DNA from: Pseudomonadota bacterium
GTDB lineage: Bacteria; Myxococcota_A; Polyangia; GCA-2747355
Assembly (NCBI GenBank): GCA_002747355.1
Contig: PDPC01000088.1
Location: 1-59,850, forward strand
Length of the DNA stretch: 59,850 bases
Direction of reading: 5' to 3'
The position numbers were made by a program, and so were the translations under genes. Below, in pieces: positions 8,706-29,658 of the stretch (position 1 is the first letter of the stretch; each line of letters opens with the position of its first letter). The notes under the pieces were generated by a model. The model saw only the letters and a program-made list of their open reading frames with translations. It searched no databases and was not told where the DNA came from.

Positions 8706-10829
8706 ATGGCAGCCAAAATCCCGTTCACCTTCAAGATTTACCGAGGTGACAAGCTCGAGCGCGAAGAGACGTTGCAGTCCGAAGTGCCCGGCGTCGTCAA
8801 GATCGGCAAGCTCGAGTCCTCGCACCTGCGCATCGAAGACGAGAACGTCTCGCGCATGCACGCGGTGATCGAGATTTCCGATCCAACCGAGATCAACATC
8901 ATCGATCTCGGCAGCGCCAACGGCACCGTGGTCAACGGCCAGAAGGTCAACAAGGCCAAGGTCTCCGATGGCGATGAGCTGGCGCTCGGCGACACCCGCG
9001 TCGTGGTGGCGATCGGCGCACCAGTCGAGGAGGCCGCCGCTCCTGCTGCCGCCGCTCCCGTGCCTGGTGTCGTTCCGCCAGGCGCGGGCGTGCCTGGTAT
9101 CCCAGGTATCGCAGCTCCTGGTGGCGTCGTCGCGCCTCCCGGGATGGCTCAGCCGGCAGCGGCGCCCGCCGCGCAGGCCTTCGCCCCAACACACGATCCA
9201 ACCCTCGACCGCCAGGATGGCTCTCGCGCGATCGAGGTCACGGCGATGTTCGAGGAGACCGTCGTCGAGGTTCGTCATCTCGACAACCCGAAGGCCGGAA
9301 CGGTCAGCCCGCTGACGTGGGCCGTCCTCGTGCTCGGCTGGGGTACCCTCGCCGGTGGCTTCCTGATGGCGGTCATCATGGCGATCACTACAGAGCCAGG
9401 CAAGGCCGGTCAGGGCGGTCTCGGTGCGCTGCTCTCGGCGCTCGGCGTCTCGGTCGGCATCTATGGTATCGGCCGGCTGCTGTCCGAGCGTAAGTCTCCC
9501 GACTACGGCCTTGGCGAGTCGGTGAAGGCCGACCTCCACGTCGCCCATAGCGCGATCCCCGGCGACTACTTTCCGCTGATCAAGTCCACCGGACGTGACT
9601 ACCAGCTCAACTACACCAAAGAGATGAAGGGCGATGTCACCATCGGCGCCGATCGGCAAGAGCTCTCCGCGCTGGTCAATTCGGGCCTGGCGCGCTCCGG
9701 CGGCCCTGGCGGCTCGTTCTCATATCCGATCCCACAAGAGGCGCAGATCAAGCTCGACTTCGGTGAGCACACCTTCCTGATCAGCTCCGTCGCCCCCGCG
9801 CGTCGAGTCGTCGCGAGCTTCCTCTCGACCATGAACTGGAGCGCGCAGGTCTCCAACGGCCTGTCGTTCGCCGCTCACGCGCTGCTGCTCTTTCTCGTCT
9901 TCGCCATCCCGCCGGATCCCAAGGCGCTCTCTCTCGACCTCTTCAACACGGACAACAAGTTCGTGAAGTACCTCGTCAAACCTCCGGAGCAGAAGGAGGA
10001 ACAGGTGCCGGAGTGGCTCAAGAAGAAGGGCCCGGACAAGGCCGGCGGCAAAGGCCAGAAGCATAAGGGCGAAGAAGGGAAGATGGGAAAGAAGACCTCG
10101 AAGAAGAAGACGGGTCTTTATGGTCTGAAGGGTCCGAAGAACAACCCCGACCCGCATATGGCCAAGCGCCTCGCCGAGGACGCCGCCAAGAACGCAGGTG
10201 TGCTCGGGCTGCTCAAGTCCTCTTCAGGTAGCCACCTGGCCTCGATCTTTGGGCGCGACTCCGCCCTCGGTACCGACGCCGAGGACGCGCTCGGTGGCTT
10301 GATCGGTGACCAGATCGGCGAGTCCTACGGTCTCGGTGGCCTCGGCCTCGCGGGCACCGGCCGCGGCGGTGGTGGTACTGGTGAGGGAACCATCGGCCTC
10401 GGAACTCTCGGCACCATCGGTAAGGGCGGCGGCGGCGGCTCCGGCGCCGGCTACGGTCGCGGCGCTGGTCGTCTCGGCGGTCGCCGCGCCCGCGCTCCGC
10501 GCGTCATCGCCGGTCGCGCTCAGGTCCGCGGCGCGCTCGACAAGGAGATCATCCGCCGCATCATCCGTCGCCACATCAACGAGGTGAAGTACTGCTACCA
10601 GAAAGAGCTGCAGGGCAACGCCAAGCTCGGTGGCCGCGTGATCGTCCAGTTCATGATCACCGCGACCGGCCAGGTTGGTACCTCGAAGGTGCAGAACTCG
10701 ACGGTGAAGAACCAAAAGGTCGAGATGTGTATCGCCCGCGCCGTGCGCCGTTGGCTGTTCCCGAAGCCGAAGGGCGGCGGTATCGTCATCGTCTCCTACC
10801 CCTTCGTGCTCCGCTCCGCGGGTGGCTGA
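8706..10829 (+). CDS. gltG: GltG-like FHA and AgmX/PglI C-terminal domain protein
   Basis: The 707-residue protein joins four parts. An N-terminal FHA domain (about 8-100) shows the conserved RIEDENVSRMHA and IDLGSANGTVVNG. A Pro/Ala-rich linker runs to about 170. Hydrophobic segments lie near 200-260 and at about 380-400. A Lys-rich then Gly-rich periplasmic stretch follows. The C-terminal domain (about 600-707) has the AgmX/PglI (TonB-like) pattern: INEVKYCYQKEL, then MCIARAVRRWLFPKPKGG, including the two Cys typical of that family. In Myxococcus, GltG carries a cytoplasmic FHA domain and a periplasmic TonB-like end and passes force or signals across the inner membrane. AGAAGGA precedes two in-frame ATGs; the one at 8706 has correct spacing, whereas the one at 8700 overlaps it. 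The stop TGA is part of a repeat A terminus. Confidence 0.85.
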   Translation: MAAKIPFTFKIYRGDKLEREETLQSEVPGVVKIGKLESSHLRIEDENVSRMHAVIEISDPTEINIIDLGSANGTVVNGQKVNKAKVSDGDELALGDTRVVVAIGAPVEEAAAPAAAAPVPGVVPPGAGVPGIPGIAAPGGVVAPPGMAQPAAAPAAQAFAPTHDPTLDRQDGSRAIEVTAMFEETVVEVRHLDNPKAGTVSPLTWAVLVLGWGTLAGGFLMAVIMAITTEPGKAGQGGLGALLSALGVSVGIYGIGRLLSERKSPDYGLGESVKADLHVAHSAIPGDYFPLIKSTGRDYQLNYTKEMKGDVTIGADRQELSALVNSGLARSGGPGGSFSYPIPQEAQIKLDFGEHTFLISSVAPARRVVASFLSTMNWSAQVSNGLSFAAHALLLFLVFAIPPDPKALSLDLFNTDNKFVKYLVKPPEQKEEQVPEWLKKKGPDKAGGKGQKHKGEEGKMGKKTSKKKTGLYGLKGPKNNPDPHMAKRLAEDAAKNAGVLGLLKSSSGSHLASIFGRDSALGTDAEDALGGLIGDQIGESYGLGGLGLAGTGRGGGGTGEGTIGLGTLGTIGKGGGGGSGAGYGRGAGRLGGRRARAPRVIAGRAQVRGALDKEIIRRIIRRHINEVKYCYQKELQGNAKLGGRVIVQFMITATGQVGTSKVQNSTVKNQKVEMCIARAVRRWLFPKPKGGGIVIVSYPFVLRSAGG

Positions 10830-10841
10830 TCAGCGCTCTAG
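10825..10841 (+). repeat. Repeat A right terminus (A5) on the gltG stop
   Basis: GCTGATCAGCGCTCTAG matches the right end of the complete A copy (48568-48584). The gltG stop TGA (10827-10829) lies within it. Only the terminal sequence is present, so this is either a remnant or a target site. Confidence 0.55.
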
Positions 10842-10864
10842 CCTCGGCTTGCGACGAGCGCTTC

Positions 10865-10897
10865 AAGCGCCGGGCCTTCGGGTCCGGCGCTTTTATT
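10865..10897 (+). terminator. Rho-independent terminator after gltG
   Basis: AAGCGCCGG (10865-10873) pairs perfectly with CCGGCGCTT (10884-10892) and runs into TTTTATTT. It ends the glt-like transcript 36 bp after gltG. Confidence 0.85.
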
Positions 10898-10899
10898 TG

Positions 10900-11055
10900 G
10901 AGCACCCCCACACATGCCTCCCGTCGCCGGGCACGGCACAGCCGGCCGCACTCTTGGCCTCAGAGAGCTGGCCGTATCACCCGTATGGCTCGTTTCTTCG
11001 GCGACGACATCGGCTCGACAGCTCAGCACCCAGCTCAGTCCCGAAGGTGCGCGCC
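10900..11055 (+). repeat. Dispersed repeat B, copy B1
   Basis: The copy begins GAGCACCCCCACAC and shares with B2 (48729-48912) and the inverted B3 (49961-50068) the core CTTCGGC-ACGA-ATCGGCTCG and CAGCTCAGCACCC-GCTC. No reading frame is conserved between copies. It follows directly on the terminator of gltG. Confidence 0.75.
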
Positions 11056-11135
11056 GACATGAGCGAAAGGTCTCAGACCGTCCACGAATCGCGAGCGTCG
11101 TGCGGGAGCGAGCCCGATCGCACTGACATCGCGCT

Positions 11136-11164
11136 TTGACAAAGGTGAACTGCGCTGGTTCAAT
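11136..11164 (+). promoter_or_regulatory. Putative promoter of the TPR lipoprotein gene
   Basis: TTGACA (11136-11141) and TTCAAT (11159-11164) are 17 bp apart. The -10 hexamer lies within the first of two 15-bp direct repeats (11158-11172 and 11178-11192), suggesting repressor control. Confidence 0.6.
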
Positions 11165-11192
11165 CCAGCGATCCGTTGTTCAATCCAGCGAT
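11158..11192 (+). promoter_or_regulatory. Direct-repeat operator overlapping the -10
   Basis: GTTCAATCCAGCGAT occurs exactly twice, at 11158-11172 and 11178-11192. The 20-bp offset is about two helical turns, so a protein bound to both would sit on the same face. The first copy covers the -10 and the second the start of the transcript, which fits repression. The regulator is unknown. Confidence 0.55.
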
Positions 11193-11225
11193 TTGTTCAC
11201 GATCACGCGGAAGGATGACTCGACG

Positions 11226-12155
11226 ATGACCAGACCTCGTTGGCTACGCCATGGGCTCGTGGTGGCCCTGCTCTTTGCCGTGCCTGCCTGCTCACGCATC
11301 ACCTGCAGCCAGAAGCGACACCGCGCGATCGAGTTCATGAACAAGGGGGTCAAGTCGTACCGAGACGGTATCCCCGCCGCCGCGCTGCGTGATCTGAAGC
11401 GCGCCGTAGAGGAGGACGACACCTACATGACGGCGCACTACAACCTGGCGAAGGTCTTTCAGGACCTCAAGAAGTGGGAGGACGCGTCGCGTCACCTGGT
11501 GCGGGTGACCTCGATCGAGCCGAAGAACTCGCGTGCCTTCTACGATCTCGGCACCTGCTACCTGCACGTCAAGCGCTACGACCTGGCTCGTGACGCGCTG
11601 AACAAGGCGCTCAGTGTCCAACCGAAGCTCTATGTGGCTCACTACCGCCTCGGTCAAATCGCCCAGGCCCAGGACAAGCCAAAGGACGCCGACCGGCACT
11701 ACCGCAAGGCGATCCAGATCAACGCCCGCTTCGTCAAGCCCTTCGTCAAGCTCGGCCTGCTCTATCTCAACTACGACTACCCAGATCTCGCGATGCAGGT
11801 GATGAAGAGCGCGGTAGCGATCAACAAAGACAGCGGCGAGGCCTACAACGCCCTCGGTGCCGCCTACCAGATGCTCAAGCAGTACGACAAGGCCGCTGAC
11901 GCGTTCAAGAGGGCTCTCGAGAACCAGAGAGATCTCTACGACGCGATGTACAACCGCGGCATCGCTCTGGCGTCGCTGGGCAAGCTGAAAGAGGCGGAGA
12001 AGGCGCTGCGCCTCTTCACTCGCGCCGCTCGGGGCAAGAAGTCCGTCGACCAAGAGTGGGTTCGCGCCGCGCAAGACAAGATCTCCGAGCTCTACGGCAA
12101 GCAGCACGGGCCCTCCAGCGTGATGCCCAAGCGCCTGCCCAAGCGCGCTAAGTAA
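11226..12155 (+). CDS. TPR lipoprotein
   Basis: The 309-residue protein has a lipoprotein signal (MTRPRWLRHG, a hydrophobic core, lipobox VPAC with Cys at about residue 19). About seven TPR units follow between residues 30 and 280, such as MTAHYNLAKVFQDLKKWEDA and EAYNALGAAYQMLKQYDKAA, and the tail is basic. This resembles PilF/PilW/Tgl-type outer-membrane TPR lipoproteins, but it is longer and no pilus gene is nearby. Its place between a GltG-like gene and a giant TPR gene suggests a part in the same envelope complex. The start was chosen for AAGGA at 11211-11215 and the signal peptide; an extension to 11136 would start inside the promoter. It has its own promoter with a direct-repeat operator. 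Confidence 0.75.
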   Translation: MTRPRWLRHGLVVALLFAVPACSRITCSQKRHRAIEFMNKGVKSYRDGIPAAALRDLKRAVEEDDTYMTAHYNLAKVFQDLKKWEDASRHLVRVTSIEPKNSRAFYDLGTCYLHVKRYDLARDALNKALSVQPKLYVAHYRLGQIAQAQDKPKDADRHYRKAIQINARFVKPFVKLGLLYLNYDYPDLAMQVMKSAVAINKDSGEAYNALGAAYQMLKQYDKAADAFKRALENQRDLYDAMYNRGIALASLGKLKEAEKALRLFTRAARGKKSVDQEWVRAAQDKISELYGKQHGPSSVMPKRLPKRAK

Positions 12156-12246
12156 CAGGTCTTACGAATGGCCGGCCCCTCCGACCCTCACCTCCCGCCT
12201 CCCTCCACAGCGCGGTTTTTTCGGCCATTTTCGGGCGCTTCCGCCT

Positions 12247-12276
12247 TTGATCTGAAAAACGTACCTGTGGTATAAC
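12247..12276 (+). promoter_or_regulatory. Putative promoter of the giant TPR gene
   Basis: TTGATC (12247-12252) and TATAAC (12271-12276) are 18 bp apart in an A/T-richer stretch, leaving a leader of about 170 bases before the ATG at 12452. No clear structured element was found in the leader. Confidence 0.5.
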
Positions 12277-12451
12277 CGTGCCCGATTTCGCGACCCACTT
12301 TTCTCAATAACTACGCGCATTCACGCGCCGCGAGCCGCCAAATCGCATCACGCGAGGCGGGATATGACGTCCGATCCGAAAAACACCGGAGCGGACTGCG
12401 ACCGACGGGCCTGCAAACACGCAGGGCAACCGGCAACCCGACGGGGAGAAC

Positions 12452-24754
<12,303 letters not shown>

Positions 24755-24949
24755 GCGATCGCATCCCTAGCCTTCGGGTGGCCCGTGCGGGGCCAAGAAG
24801 TTGTCCACGTCTACTGCAACCGCTAGTCTCGAACAACGCTCGCTCAGCGCCAGGCTCGCGCCGAGGCGCTGCGCGGAGCAGCCATCGGGCCGGGCTGAGC
24901 TGCCCCTGCCGAGGATCGCGTGGTCGAAGGTCAGACAGAACAATACGTG

Positions 24950-27106
24950 ATGCTGCGCAACGCCCTGCTGGAGATGCGGGATGATGGTAGCGCCGTCATG
25001 TCTCTGCTGACCTTTCAGCCCGATAACGGCGCCTGGTGGGTCGCGTCGGCGCATAGCGAGCTGCGGACGATGCTGATCGAGGGGCGCCTCGATGACGCCG
25101 ACATCCTCGGCGGTCTGATCGCCACCGTGCTGGAGATCCAAGAGGGCGGCGCCGACGACGAGCTTGCGGAGCATAAGATCCACCGCGAGGCGCTGCGTTG
25201 GCTGGTGGAAGGGATCGGCGCGATCCTCGAGCGCGAGCCCCAGCTCGGCATCAGCCAGCTCGAGAACCTCACGGGCGCGGTCTACAGCCAAGAGTCACTC
25301 CAATGGGTCGCCTGGTTCTGGGTCTCGCGAGCCACCGCCGATACCGGCGATCTCCCCCGGGCGCTCGAGGCTGGACGTGAGGGCCTGGCTCTCGCCGAGC
25401 GCATCGACGACAAGGCCCGCAGCATCAGCCTGCGCCGGCTCGGCGAGCTGGAGGTGCTGGCGGGCGATGATGTGGCGGCGAGCCACTACCTCGACCAGGC
25501 CGCCGAGCTCTTTGGCCAGATCGGCGACGAGCATGGGCAGGCCACGACCCACCTCGCGCGAGCGCGCCTCGAGGCTGCTGCTGGGCGTACACAGGAGGCG
25601 ACCGCTGCCGCGCTGCAGGCTCGCGAGGCCGACGCCGACTGGGACGAGCCCGTGCTCTTTCTGGCCCGGCAGGCGCTCTGCGACGGCAACCCCGGCCGCG
25701 CCGCTGCCGTACTCTACCCCTTCCTCCAGCGCGAACAACCTGCCAGCGATGTCCAGCGTGAGATGCGCCTGGTCGGGCTCTTACAGCGCGGCGAGGTCAG
25801 CGGTGAGGTGATGGCGCAGTTCTGCCGGCTGGCTGAGCGCGCTCCTGATAGAGAGACCGTGGCCACGCTGCAGCAGCTGGTCGAGGAGGCTCCTGACTTC
25901 GTACAGCTCCGCGAGCACCTGGCGTGGCAGCTGCTCAAGCTCGAGCGCGACGAGGAGGCGGCCGCGCACTTCGACAACCTCTCGAAGCGCAAGCTCGACG
26001 GGGAGGTACACTCCTCGGTGCTCCTCGGGCTGGGCTGTCTCGCCAACCGCCGCAATCGACACCGCAAGACCGGCGCCCGGCTCCATCGAGCCACAGCGGC
26101 AGGCTCTCCAAGCTCTCCCGAGAACCCGACACTGAAGCTGACGCGGGTGGAGGTCGACCCTGAGAGGCAGGCGAGGGCGACCTCCTCTGGGCTCCCTGCG
26201 GTGAAGGTGCCTCTCGCCGAGGCCGACGCCGACCTGGACCCGACGGCGCTCGCCAAGGCGCTCGAGCAGAACACCGCGGAGCAGGCGGCGGTGCAGCGCG
26301 AGGCGATGCTCGAGCTCGAGGCCGCCCCGCCGGCGCCGGAGGCGCCATCTTTGGATTTCACGATGTGGGGTGGCCCCGATGACGAACCCACCGTCACGCC
26401 CGCTCAGGTCGACGGCGCTTCGACGATGCGCTTATCGGTCGAGATGCTCGACGCACTCAACGACGGCTCGACCAAGACCCCACCCGCCGATGGGCAGCCG
26501 ATCCGCCTCGAGGTCAGCGATCCGATGCCCGCCCTGCGGTCGAGAGGCCGCCCCTCGAGCGGCAGCACGACGCAGAAAAGCCGCGGCGGCGGCTCGGGAG
26601 GCGGCGCAGCCAAGGCCGCGTTCACGGGTGATCTACAGCTGCTCGCCGTGCCGGACCTGCTCGAGTTTCTGAAGAGCAGCAGGCGCACCGGGACGCTGGT
26701 CGTGACCTCCGAGAGCGGCATCGGCGCCGTGAACCTCAAGGGCGGCAACATCACCGGCGCGGCCGCGCCAGGCAGCGACAACCTCGGCGACATCCTCAAG
26801 CGCGACGGCATCGTCGACGAAGACACGCTGAAGCAGGCCGCCGCCCAGCAGCAAGCCGACCAGCCCGAACAGCTCCTCGGCTCGATCCTCGTCTCCCAGG
26901 GCGTCGTAGACGCCACCCAGGTGCGTAAGGCCCTGACCCAGCAGGTGCAGAGCGCGATCATTCAGATGTTGCGCTGGGACACAGGCCGCTTCGCCTTCGA
27001 GCCCGAGCCCCCCTCGAAGACCACCGACGAAGAGATCGAGATCGTGCTTGACACCCAAGGTGTGCTCCTCGACGCCCTCCGCGAGTTCGACGAGCAGAAC
27101 AGGTAG
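24950..27106 (+). CDS. TPR-like protein with C-terminal DUF4388 (PATAN) domain
   Basis: The 718-residue protein has two parts. Residues 1 to about 380 are helical with TPR-like pairs (for example ALEAGREGLALAERIDDKAR). A disordered Pro/Ala/Asp-rich middle follows, then from about 555 to 718 a DUF4388/PATAN-type domain: FTGDLQLLAVPDLLEFLKSS, TGTLVVTSESG, VNLKGGNITGA and the second half with LGSILVSQGVV and RWDTGRFAFEP. DUF4388 proteins are common in Myxococcota regulatory proteins. It has no signal peptide. It begins 195 bp after the giant TPR gene in the same direction, so a shared function is possible. A GTG at 24920 would add ten residues; neither start has a strong SD. Confidence 0.7.
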   Translation: MLRNALLEMRDDGSAVMSLLTFQPDNGAWWVASAHSELRTMLIEGRLDDADILGGLIATVLEIQEGGADDELAEHKIHREALRWLVEGIGAILEREPQLGISQLENLTGAVYSQESLQWVAWFWVSRATADTGDLPRALEAGREGLALAERIDDKARSISLRRLGELEVLAGDDVAASHYLDQAAELFGQIGDEHGQATTHLARARLEAAAGRTQEATAAALQAREADADWDEPVLFLARQALCDGNPGRAAAVLYPFLQREQPASDVQREMRLVGLLQRGEVSGEVMAQFCRLAERAPDRETVATLQQLVEEAPDFVQLREHLAWQLLKLERDEEAAAHFDNLSKRKLDGEVHSSVLLGLGCLANRRNRHRKTGARLHRATAAGSPSSPENPTLKLTRVEVDPERQARATSSGLPAVKVPLAEADADLDPTALAKALEQNTAEQAAVQREAMLELEAAPPAPEAPSLDFTMWGGPDDEPTVTPAQVDGASTMRLSVEMLDALNDGSTKTPPADGQPIRLEVSDPMPALRSRGRPSSGSTTQKSRGGGSGGGAAKAAFTGDLQLLAVPDLLEFLKSSRRTGTLVVTSESGIGAVNLKGGNITGAAAPGSDNLGDILKRDGIVDEDTLKQAAAQQQADQPEQLLGSILVSQGVVDATQVRKALTQQVQSAIIQMLRWDTGRFAFEPEPPSKTTDEEIEIVLDTQGVLLDALREFDEQNR

Positions 27107-27150
27107 GGTCTTGCGCATAGGTCTGTGAGACGCGTGGTCGAGCGATGGTG

Positions 27151-27984
27151 TTAGCGTTTGCGCTTAGGCCGCAGAAGATATACGTGAAACCGTGTACCGT
27201 CCGCCGCCTTCAAGACGAAGCGCTGATGCTTGGAGTCGTATTTCGCTGTGCTGAGCGCCTCATGCCAATCTTTGCCTAAGTGAGCACTTACCTTCTCTGT
27301 CACAACCGATCCACGACCGGTTCCCGTGATCTCGATTGTGCCTTTGCGTTTGCCTGTTTTGGTGACGATTGCAGCGTGGGCGTTGCCCTTGCCTGGCCAG
27401 CGGAGCGTCACGACATCTCCAGGCCGAAGGTCGGCTGGGGACACGATTCTCTGGAAGTAGCGGCGGTGGGAATGCAGCGAGCCCGCACCCGCGTACCGGT
27501 GCTTGTCACTCAACGGCATCACGTATCCACTCTTTGAGAGCGCCTCTCCAACGAAAAAGTTGCACTTGTATGCGCCGCGCATCCAGCTGAGCTTCGTCTT
27601 GCCTGGCTTCTGGTTGCGGTCTAGTTGGGGGTTGATGCTCGTTGGCGCTTTCTCTTTGGCGAACTCGTTGCTACGGGTTCTCTGAAGTTCGAGCGCTGCC
27701 TTCGCGACGGCCGCACGACTCCTTGGTTCGAGTCGGCAGCGAAGCAACGCTGACAGCAACCTCTCGGCCGAGCGTCCATTGGACTTCTGGTCCCTCTTAC
27801 TCAAGCGGGACAGGTAACGATGAACTCGAGAGAGTTCACGTCGCCCCGACAATTTGCCATCCTTGTTCTTGTCGAGCGCAGCAAGCGCTGGTTTGTGTTG
27901 GGCATCTGCGTGATGTGTTGAGCAGGCCATGTCAACACCTCGCTGCATGCGCGTGAGTACATCTCGTCGGCTGATTGTTGCCAT
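27151..27984 (-). CDS. CHAP/NlpC-like hydrolase with EF-hand-like loop
   Basis: The 277-residue protein has a loop LDKNKDGKLSGRRE at about residues 37-51 that fits an EF-hand or dockerin calcium site. A later domain has a Cys in MRGAYKCNFFVGEALSKSGY and a His in GKGNAHAAIVTKTGKRKG, the Cys-His layout of CHAP/NlpC-P60 amidases that cut peptidoglycan peptides. LRPGDVVTLRWPGKG before the His fits that fold. There is no obvious signal peptide, although a twin-Arg-like SRRD lies near the start. The SD AAGGAAAG fits the ATG. By eye, G+C is clearly lower than in the neighbouring genes, and codon choice is different (AAA, TTT and CTT are frequent), which suggests recent acquisition. It is convergent with the DUF4388 gene and divergent from the next gene. 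It could be a lytic effector; no immunity gene was identified. Confidence 0.55.
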   Translation of the reverse strand: MATISRRDVLTRMQRGVDMACSTHHADAQHKPALAALDKNKDGKLSGRRELSRVHRYLSRLSKRDQKSNGRSAERLLSALLRCRLEPRSRAAVAKAALELQRTRSNEFAKEKAPTSINPQLDRNQKPGKTKLSWMRGAYKCNFFVGEALSKSGYVMPLSDKHRYAGAGSLHSHRRYFQRIVSPADLRPGDVVTLRWPGKGNAHAAIVTKTGKRKGTIEITGTGRGSVVTEKVSAHLGKDWHEALSTAKYDSKHQRFVLKAADGTRFHVYLLRPKRKR

Positions 27985-28068
27985 TTTGGTCTTTCCTTTT
28001 CAGGCTGAACTCTTATCGGCTCGCGGAGCGCATTGTTGCGTGGCTTTTCTTGTCGTAACCTTGTCTCT

Positions 28069-29400
28069 ATGTCGCGAGGGTTGATGACCGCGCTGGTGTT
28101 GGCATCCACGCTGGGTTGCGTCAGGGCGGCTCGCGCGCGGCCTCGTCAGCGCCCTCTAATGGAAGCGCTGACAGCGACGCAGCAGGCGTTCGTCGGGCGC
28201 TATCTCGGCCGTCGCTCACGGCGAGTCCACATCGTCCAGATCGAGCGCGTGCTGCGGGGCAACCTGGTGCGAGGTCGGCGCGAGTTCGTCGGCCGGTTGC
28301 CGGCCGGCTCTAGCCCCTCTCGGGCGGTGCCGCCCGTTGGAGGGCGCTTTCTGGGTTTGACGGACGCTCGCGGGCGGCTAGCCTGGGTGGGCGTTCGTGC
28401 GGTCGCGACGCCTCGTGGCCAGGTGGCGAAGCTGCCGTTCGAACGCGCGCCGCTGAGGATGCGCGATCTTGACGCGAAGGCCGACGAGCTCGCGACGCCG
28501 GCGCTGCTCACGCTGGACCAGGTTGTGGGCTTCTTCGCGAAAAAGGGGCTGCGATGGCGGCTCCGCGGTCATCTCTTCTTTCGCTCCCCGCGTGACGGGC
28601 GCCGCCGGCGCTCGGCGATCACGCTTCGCTTCGACGTGGCGATGAAGCGAGCGGGTGGTCGCTGGCTGACCCATGGGAGGGCCTTGGGCTTGCCTCATCA
28701 CCGCGGGCTGCCAGCACAGCCTCCGTCGATCTGGATGGGGGTCACGAAGACAGCGCATTTCGTGGCGGTCTATCGGAATGCACGTCCACGACCGCTCATG
28801 ATCGGCGCCGTATGCACAGGCCGAGTCGCGAAGCGGCCGTCAAGGGCAGGGGCGAATACCGACCCTGAGTTGAAAGGTGCCCCCGTGCTCGAGGCGCGCT
28901 TCTTTGTCATGAGCCCGCGTCTGATCACGCGGGGCGATTTCCTGCGCTACCTCCGCGACGCTCGGCTGAGCGGCGTCGCCTCCCGCTTCGCGATCCGCTG
29001 CTGCGGCAGTTCACGTTCGCGTCGGCAAGGGAAAGGCAAAGCGAGTCTTCGCCTCTGGAGCTTGACGCTGTATCAGCGGCTCGAGGAGCAGGGAGTGCTG
29101 CGAAGCCCGGCCGGTCGCACGATCCGCGTCCACGACGACAACGACGATGACGATGTGGTTGTCCACGCACCTCGTGATGGGGTGACCTTGCGTGTTGGAC
29201 GGCGGCCAACGTTGAGGCCGCTGTCGGCGACGCTCGACGATCACGACTACCTGCTCGTGCCGAAGCTGCCGGTTCGCATCGTCCAGGCTGGCCCACCCAA
29301 GCGCGTCCTCGCCTGCAGGCTATCCTACCGAGGCTCGATCATGCTGCGCAGGTCGCGTCCGCACACACGGAGCGGGCGCTCCAAAGGGACGCGGCGCTAA
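28069..29400 (+). CDS. Secreted Arg-rich protein, unknown function
   Basis: The 443-residue protein has a signal-like N-terminus (MSRGLMTALVLASTLGCVRA). Cleavage could be by signal peptidase I after ARA, or at TLGC if that is accepted as a lipobox; it is not a typical one. The mature protein is very rich in Arg and Pro with many short beta-like segments, such as HIVQIERVLRGNLVRGRREF and RGQVAKLPFERAPLRMRD. An acidic DDNDDDDVVV patch lies near residue 367. I do not recognise a family. The ATG was preferred to an upstream TTG because it puts the signal peptide first. It is divergent from the amidase-like gene over 84 bp. Confidence 0.55.
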   Translation: MSRGLMTALVLASTLGCVRAARARPRQRPLMEALTATQQAFVGRYLGRRSRRVHIVQIERVLRGNLVRGRREFVGRLPAGSSPSRAVPPVGGRFLGLTDARGRLAWVGVRAVATPRGQVAKLPFERAPLRMRDLDAKADELATPALLTLDQVVGFFAKKGLRWRLRGHLFFRSPRDGRRRRSAITLRFDVAMKRAGGRWLTHGRALGLPHHRGLPAQPPSIWMGVTKTAHFVAVYRNARPRPLMIGAVCTGRVAKRPSRAGANTDPELKGAPVLEARFFVMSPRLITRGDFLRYLRDARLSGVASRFAIRCCGSSRSRRQGKGKASLRLWSLTLYQRLEEQGVLRSPAGRTIRVHDDNDDDDVVVHAPRDGVTLRVGRRPTLRPLSATLDDHDYLLVPKLPVRIVQAGPPKRVLACRLSYRGSIMLRRSRPHTRSGRSKGTRR

Positions 29401-29658
29401 GAGCACCCCACGACCGAGCTCGGCCTGCGCTGAGCGCCCTGCGCTGAAACACCGTCGACATAGTCGAGCCTCTCGTCGAGACGGCCGTTCGTTTTCGAGA
29501 CCGTGCCCCTCCAAGACGAACTCTTCGGTCTCCAGCCCCCACTCCGGACGTGACCAGGCTTGATCTCTGGACTTTGGCCAGCGAAGCGCGGTGGGGCTGT
29601 GTTTGGTTCTCCGTTCGTGTTCCACGCACACGTCGGACCAACCACCGAGGAGCCACGG

